Shown piece after piece: positions 5,751 through 8,377 of a stretch of 8,377 nt of DNA. The number at the start of each line of letters is the position of its first letter. The stretch's first letter is position 1. The translations under genes were made by a program, and so were the position numbers. Source of the stretch: Methanothrix sp. (GTDB lineage Archaea; Halobacteriota; Methanosarcinia; Methanotrichales; Methanotrichaceae); the NCBI GenBank assembly GCA_012798025.1, contig JAAZNX010000060.1:1-8377 (forward strand), written 5' to 3'. The notes beneath the pieces were generated by a model, which saw only the letters and a list, made by a program, of their open reading frames with translations, searched no databases and was not told the origin of the DNA.

Positions 5751-5794
5751 GAGCAAAGCCTCCTTGTGCAAGTTAAGTCCTCTTCTTTTGCCAT
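5747..5794 (-). CDS. Possible 15-codon leader ORF overlapping the next start (ATGA)
   Basis: ATG 5794 is preceded by TAGGAGAC with eight bases between GGAG and ATG, and opens a 15-codon frame (MAKEEDLTCTRRLCS). Its TGA overlaps ATG 5750 of the binding-protein fragment as ATGA, the arrangement of translational coupling. A second TAGGAGAC copy lies 23 bases further upstream (5824-5831). It could be a leader peptide. More simply, it could be the original start of the downstream frame separated by an indel: shifting frame near 5780 would join MAKEE to the upstream extension of that frame. Confidence 0.3.
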   Translation of the reverse strand: MAKEEDLTCTRRLCS

Positions 5795-5851
5795 CTTATT
5801 GTCTCCTACATTTCCAAGAGTAAGTCTCCTAGATTAAGAATTTTTCTGATA

Positions 5852-6004
5852 TTAGTATGCGTATTTTTTCCTCGGATCGATTTCAAAATCAAATCGCTCT
5901 GATGTCCTTGCTCCGATCTCCTGGCCAAAGCCATCATTTCTGAGCATCAAATATCCTGGTGGATCTGATCCAAGACCGAAAGGTATATCAAATAGCTGTC
6001 CCTT
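5852..6004 (-). pseudogene. Orphan C-terminal coding fragment, family unknown
   Basis: Fifty open codons run from just after an in-frame TAA (6005-6007) to TAA 5852-5854. The sequence is strongly protein-like, with good codon use: FDIPFGLGSDPPGYLMLRND, then GFGQEIGARTSERFDFEID and a basic-aromatic end, PRKKYAY. It looks like the last strands of a larger beta-rich protein. An internal ATG (5947), with AGGA seven bases upstream and a TATA-like element at 6003-6011, could make a 31-residue protein, so expression is not excluded. The family is not recognised. Together with the binding-protein fragment downstream it suggests a locus broken up by deletions. Confidence 0.45.
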
Positions 6005-6011
6005 TTATAAA
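6003..6011 (+). promoter_or_regulatory. TATA-like element upstream of zinc-ribbon gene
   Basis: TTTTATAAA is an almost symmetrical TATA element. On the + strand, initiation near 6033 would give the zinc-ribbon gene a leader of about 70 nucleotides containing the palindrome at 6064-6082. Because TTTATAAA is self-complementary, it could also serve the minus-strand fragment at 5852-6004. Confidence 0.45.
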
Positions 6012-6063
6012 GCGCTGCATAAGCGTCGCTTCAATTGAGTTTGATGGGATGTTTGTAGCAAGG

Positions 6064-6082
6064 ATCGATTCAAGGAATCGAT
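6064..6082 (+). promoter_or_regulatory. Perfect 8-bp-arm palindrome before the zinc-ribbon gene
   Basis: ATCGATTC and GAATCGAT flank a 3-base spacer (AAG), making a 19-base perfect dyad that ends 20 bases before the ATG at 6103. It could be a repressor operator downstream of the promoter or a tight RNA hairpin next to the ribosome-binding region (AAAGGT, 6086-6091). Confidence 0.5.
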
Positions 6083-6102
6083 GCCAAAGGTAAGTGAAAT
6101 AA

Positions 6103-6282
6103 ATGGAAAGATACGGAAGCAGAGGCGGCTTCAATAGAGGCCCAAGAGAGATGCACGATGCAACATGTGCAGAGTGCGGAAAGACATGTCAGGTTCCCTT
6201 CAAGCCCGATGGATCCAGACCGGTTTATTGCAGCGATTGCTATCAGAAGCATAAGCCCGCAAGGCCACCCAGAAGATATTAA
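6103..6282 (+). CDS. Small CxxC-x17-CxxC zinc-ribbon-like protein
   Basis: The 59-residue frame begins at ATG 6103, directly after an in-frame TAA, so the start is well constrained; ATG at codon 17 is the only internal alternative. The N-terminus is Gly/Arg/Phe-rich (YGSRGGFNRGPRE), like RNA-binding RGG tails. The core is CAEC (22-25), exactly 17 residues, then CSDC (43-46), with the intervening K-T-C-Q-V-P-F-K-P and R-P-V-Y-C features. This matches the small family defined by a CxxC-x17-CxxC domain, widespread in methanogens and in small-genome bacteria, presumed to bind zinc and perhaps nucleic acid; the function is unknown. The C-terminus is basic (KPARPPRRY). It is followed at once by a strong terminator, so it is a single-gene transcript. 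Confidence 0.85.
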   Translation: MERYGSRGGFNRGPREMHDATCAECGKTCQVPFKPDGSRPVYCSDCYQKHKPARPPRRY

Positions 6283-6287
6283 ATGGG

Positions 6288-6323
6288 GCAGGGCAAATGC
6301 AGGCCCTGCAGAAATTATTTTTT
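6288..6323 (+). terminator. Stem-loop plus T-run terminator
   Basis: GCAGGGC (6288-6294) pairs perfectly with GCCCTGC (6303-6309) around an 8-base loop. A T6 run follows at 6318-6323. It starts six bases after the zinc-ribbon stop codon and would end its transcript before the convergent regulator gene. Confidence 0.7.
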
Positions 6324-6332
6324 ATAACGCAT

Positions 6333-6848
6333 TTATTCAATCTTTCTTGCTGCCACCTCGATGGCCCGAATTACGCTGTCCTGGGGGATGATGGTCGCCA
6401 CTGGGATGGAGAGCAGCCGTTCCACCGTAGGGCTGACGATGGGAGCGCAAACCAATGCCGATGCCCCGTCACGCTCGGCACGGACAGCGGCGATGATGGC
6501 CTCCTCGATGGTGGTGGCCGAGTACTCACGCAGCGTAAGCATCTTGTTGCCTATCTTCGTCTTCTTCTCGCTGATCTTGTCTAGCACCGGTCGGGCGGCG
6601 ATGATGGCGATGAAGTCGCCCTCGGGGCCTTCCAGTTGGTGGATGGTCTTCACAATCTGACGTAATGTCGTAATATTCGGCTCCCTGTGGCCGGAAAGGA
6701 TTTTGTAGAGCGTGCTTTGAGGAATTCCTGAGACTTTGGAAAACTCCCTGGCGGAGAGGCCGAGATCGCCGAGCACCTCTTTCAAGGTCTCTTGCAGTTT
6801 ATCATCGGACTGAAAGGCAGCCCGCATCACCCTCTCGACGCTTTGCAT
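6333..6848 (-). CDS. XRE-type helix-turn-helix regulator with C-terminal sensor-like domain
   Basis: In this 171-residue protein, residues 14-72 form an XRE/Cro-type DNA-binding domain: LGLSAREFSKVSGIPQSTLY is the helix-turn-helix, followed by KILSGHREPNITTLRQIVK. Residues 78-171 form an alpha/beta domain with the pattern TIEEAIIAAVRAERDGASAL, then hydrophobic strands ending IPVATIIP and a final helix. This resembles one lobe of the PrpR N-terminal small-molecule sensor fold (a repeated-residue impression, not a search), so ligand control is likely but the ligand is unknown. The start at ATG 6848 has no ribosome-binding site, but AAATATTT lies 25 bases upstream, fitting a leaderless transcript. 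It is divergent from cysteate synthase with 191 bases between, so it is the natural candidate to regulate that gene and itself. Confidence 0.8.
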   Translation of the reverse strand: MQSVERVMRAAFQSDDKLQETLKEVLGDLGLSAREFSKVSGIPQSTLYKILSGHREPNITTLRQIVKTIHQLEGPEGDFIAIIAARPVLDKISEKKTKIGNKMLTLREYSATTIEEAIIAAVRAERDGASALVCAPIVSPTVERLLSIPVATIIPQDSVIRAIEVAARKIE

Positions 6849-6869
6849 ACTCTTGGGTAATGCTGGAGC

Positions 6870-6877
6870 AAATATTT
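6870..6877 (-). promoter_or_regulatory. TATA box of the helix-turn-helix regulator
   Basis: On the minus strand AAATATTT is centred 25 bases from ATG 6848. The distance predicts initiation at or near the start codon, in line with the missing ribosome-binding site. Confidence 0.5.
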
Positions 6878-6928
6878 CTACTTTTGGATTCGGAGGGCCA
6901 TCAGGACCAAAGATTCAATGCCTGATAT

Positions 6929-6944
6929 GCACAGTAAATTGTGC
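6929..6944. promoter_or_regulatory. Candidate operator between divergent genes
   Basis: GCACA and TGTGC flank a 6-base AT-rich spacer (GTAAAT), a dyad of the size bound by dimeric helix-turn-helix regulators. It lies between the TATA elements of the regulator and cysteate synthase, with no coding sequence nearby. The arms are only five bases, so chance occurrence is possible. Confidence 0.35.
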
Positions 6945-6987
6945 CAAACGTATACTATCAGAAATTATCTTTCACAATTAGGAAAAC

Positions 6988-7016
6988 TTTTATCCTGAAA
7001 TAGAAAACATTATATT
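6988..7016 (+). promoter_or_regulatory. Promoter region of cysteate synthase
   Basis: Two TATA-like elements are present. TTTTAT at 6988-6993 follows GGAAAAC, a reasonable BRE. ATTATATT at 7009-7016 is centred about 27 bases from ATG 7040, which would give a nearly leaderless mRNA. Only a weak ribosome-binding site (GAGAAG, 7025-7030) lies before the ATG. I cannot tell which element is used. Confidence 0.4.
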
Positions 7017-7039
7017 CTCTACAAAGAGAAGTTCCCTTC

Positions 7040-8266
7040 ATGGGCGAATACACAGTCAGGTGTGTGAGCGATGGAAAGCCTGTTCCTGCTTTTTCCTTGG
7101 TCTGCCCGGATCACGACTCCCTCCTGCGCGCCGATTACACATCCAAGCGCTTGGAATTGAAAGCATTCCCTGGCATCTGGAGGTTCTATGACTGGCTGCC
7201 TGTGCATGGCATCATACCAGAAGCAGGCGAAGGCCCGATCACCTACAAAAGCCGGGGTCTTGCAGCAGAGCTGGGATTGAAGGACCTTTACATCAGCTTT
7301 AGCGGCTATTGGCCTGAGCGTGGAGCACATATGCCCACCTGCAGCTTCAAGGATTTAGAGGCAGCTCCTACAATGCAGAGGCTGAGGGAGCGTGGCGATA
7401 ACTCAACCCTGGTTGTGGCATCGGCGGGAAACACTGCGCGCGCCTTTGCCCAAGTTGCGTCACAAACCGGCCAGCCTCTGATCTTATTCGTTCCCGAAGG
7501 GGCCCTTCCCAGAATGTGGATAACCGTTGAACCGGGGCCAGTAACCCTGGTAGGAGTAAAGGGCGATTACTATGATGCCATCACCATTGCAGAGAAGGTC
7601 CAGTCCAGTCCAGGATATGTTCCTGAAGGCGGAGCCAGGAACATCGCCCGAAGGGACGGCATGGGAACTGTAATGCTCGATGCTGCTCTCAAGCTCGGGC
7701 GCATTCCACAGCACTACTTCCAGGCCGTAGGCAGTGGCACTGGCGGGATCGCTGCATGGGAGGCTGCGATGCGACTGATGAGGGATGGCCGCTTTGGGTC
7801 AGACCTTCCGAAGTTGCATCTGGCCCAGAACGTTCCCAATGCGCCCATCTACTTTGCCTGGAAGTGCAAAGAGCCTGATGCCTACACTGCTGAGATGTTC
7901 GATGACGTTCTCTTCAACAGGAGGCCGCCATTCGGAATTGCCGGTGGGGTCAAGGACGCCCTGGAGGCTACGGCCGGCGATGTCTATGGAATTTGCGACC
8001 AGGAGGCGGCCGATGCCAAACGACTCTTCGAGCAGTCGGAGGAGATAGACATACTAAATGCACCTGGCGTGGCAGTTGCAGCGCTGGAGCAGGCCGTGGA
8101 GACGGGCAAAGTTTTGCAGGGCGACATCATTCTTTTAAACATCACAGGCGGCGGAGTGGCAAGGGCCAGAGAAGATCTCAACTTGTACAGTCTGCAGCCG
8201 GACATAATCGTCTCTCAATGGGAGGACGCAGTGAAGTTTCTGGAGGAAGGAGCATGTTTCAGGTAG
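7040..8266 (+). CDS. Cysteate synthase (coenzyme M biosynthesis)
   Basis: This 408-residue PLP enzyme of the threonine-synthase-like fold type II converts O-phospho-L-serine plus sulfite to L-cysteate and phosphate, the first step of the Methanosarcinales route to coenzyme M. An aspartate aminotransferase then makes sulfopyruvate, which is decarboxylated to sulfoacetaldehyde. The diagnostic blocks are present: LEL-KAFPGIWRFYDWLPV (residues 38-55), GPITYKS (65-71), the SFSGYWPERGAH to TCSFKDLEA block with the Schiff-base lysine (K104), the ASAGNT substrate/PLP loop (127-132), VPEGGARN and GMGTVMLDAA (194-216), and the GSGTGG phosphate-binding loop (231-236). The length fits the family. Two cysteines lie in the N-terminal region (C8, C22) without a clear CxxC pair. 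It is divergent from the regulator gene and overlaps the next gene by 13 bases, suggesting an operon. Identification is by recalled family motifs. Confidence 0.92.
   Translation: MGEYTVRCVSDGKPVPAFSLVCPDHDSLLRADYTSKRLELKAFPGIWRFYDWLPVHGIIPEAGEGPITYKSRGLAAELGLKDLYISFSGYWPERGAHMPTCSFKDLEAAPTMQRLRERGDNSTLVVASAGNTARAFAQVASQTGQPLILFVPEGALPRMWITVEPGPVTLVGVKGDYYDAITIAEKVQSSPGYVPEGGARNIARRDGMGTVMLDAALKLGRIPQHYFQAVGSGTGGIAAWEAAMRLMRDGRFGSDLPKLHLAQNVPNAPIYFAWKCKEPDAYTAEMFDDVLFNRRPPFGIAGGVKDALEATAGDVYGICDQEAADAKRLFEQSEEIDILNAPGVAVAALEQAVETGKVLQGDIILLNITGGGVARAREDLNLYSLQPDIIVSQWEDAVKFLEEGACFR
8242..8246 (+). promoter_or_regulatory. Ribosome-binding site within the cysteate synthase 3' end
   Basis: GGAGG lies inside the last codons of cysteate synthase, seven bases before ATG 8254. 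It supports that start codon in spite of the overlap. Confidence 0.6.
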
Positions 8267-8377
8267 CAAATCAAACCAAGAAGCCCCTTACCATGACGAT
8301 CATCGGAGGCGTGGACAAAGATGGAAATGCTGATGCACAGGACCGCATTGAGATTTGCCGGGGAGAGATAATAGGAA
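8254..8377 (+). CDS. Start of an unidentified gene, cut by the window edge
   Basis: ATG 8254 opens a frame that stays open to the window end (41 codons). It overlaps the cysteate synthase TAG (8264-8266) by 13 bases in another frame, and a GGAGG site supports it. The visible N-terminus contains KKPLTMTIIGGVDKDGNAD followed by AQDRIEICRGEIIG. It has no signal peptide and looks like a cytoplasmic protein opening on a beta strand. The family is not recognised from so short a piece. Coupling to cysteate synthase suggests a related role, for example in coenzyme M or sulfur metabolism, but that is inference from position only. Confidence 0.65.
   Translation, partial: MFQVANQTKKPLTMTIIGGVDKDGNADAQDRIEICRGEIIG

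Noticed and set aside
5256..5837. + strand 193-codon open frame
   Set aside because: It lies antisense to the methyltransferase N-terminus and the binding-protein fragment, both of which show clear family motifs; no signal of its own.
6070..6252. Minus-strand 60-codon frame and overlapping + frame from 6158
   Set aside because: Both are shadows of the zinc-ribbon gene at 6103-6282, whose exact CxxC-x17-CxxC spacing makes it the real gene.
1..8377. CRISPR array, tRNA or rRNA genes
   Set aside because: No regularly spaced repeats, cloverleaf-like sequences or conserved rRNA stretches were seen on either strand.

Overview
The window looks like a euryarchaeal methanogen chromosome, most likely from the Methanosarcinales and plausibly a Methanothrix (Methanosaeta)-like organism. 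The best evidence is a full-length cysteate synthase (7040-8266, +), the coenzyme M biosynthesis enzyme of that lineage. Supporting evidence is a short methanogen-type thymidylate synthase, a CxxC-x17-CxxC mini zinc-ribbon protein, archaeal TATA-type promoters, genes with almost no 5' leader, and secreted proteins rich in N-glycosylation sequons. The genus is an inference; no rRNA or mcr gene is present.

Bases 1-780 are a decayed, AT-rich patch. They hold the frameshifted tail of a ribbon-helix-helix/coiled-coil protein, an inverted repeat around a strong TATA element, and the first ~30 codons of an IS5-type transposase. Two genes for exported proteins of unknown function follow on the + strand (782-1360 and 1636-2187). 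The second has a hairpin in its leader and a clear stem-plus-T-run terminator.

From 2239 to 4140 lies a tight minus-strand cluster, transcribed from ~4140 downward: a 55-residue SAP/Rho-N-like protein, thymidylate synthase, and a repeat protein fused to a two-helix ion-channel-like module. A ~500-base stretch with a GC-rich core (4171-4670) separates it from a second minus-strand group: a SAM methyltransferase (4671-5522) preceded by what looks like a fragment of an ABC-transporter substrate-binding protein (5553-5750) and an orphan C-terminal coding fragment (5852-6004). This group looks like the remains of a larger uptake/modification locus.

On the right, a 59-residue zinc-ribbon gene (6103-6282, +) sits behind a perfect 8-bp-arm palindrome and ends in a strong terminator. 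A helix-turn-helix regulator with a C-terminal sensor-like domain (6333-6848, -) is divergent from cysteate synthase across a 190-base promoter region that contains a small palindrome. A gene overlapping the cysteate synthase stop codon (8254 onward) runs off the edge. The regulator and cysteate synthase could form a control unit for coenzyme M synthesis, but that rests on arrangement only. I do not see a complete novel defence or mobile system here. The most unusual items are the repeat-channel fusion next to thymidylate synthase, the layered gene debris, and the uncharacterised small genes.
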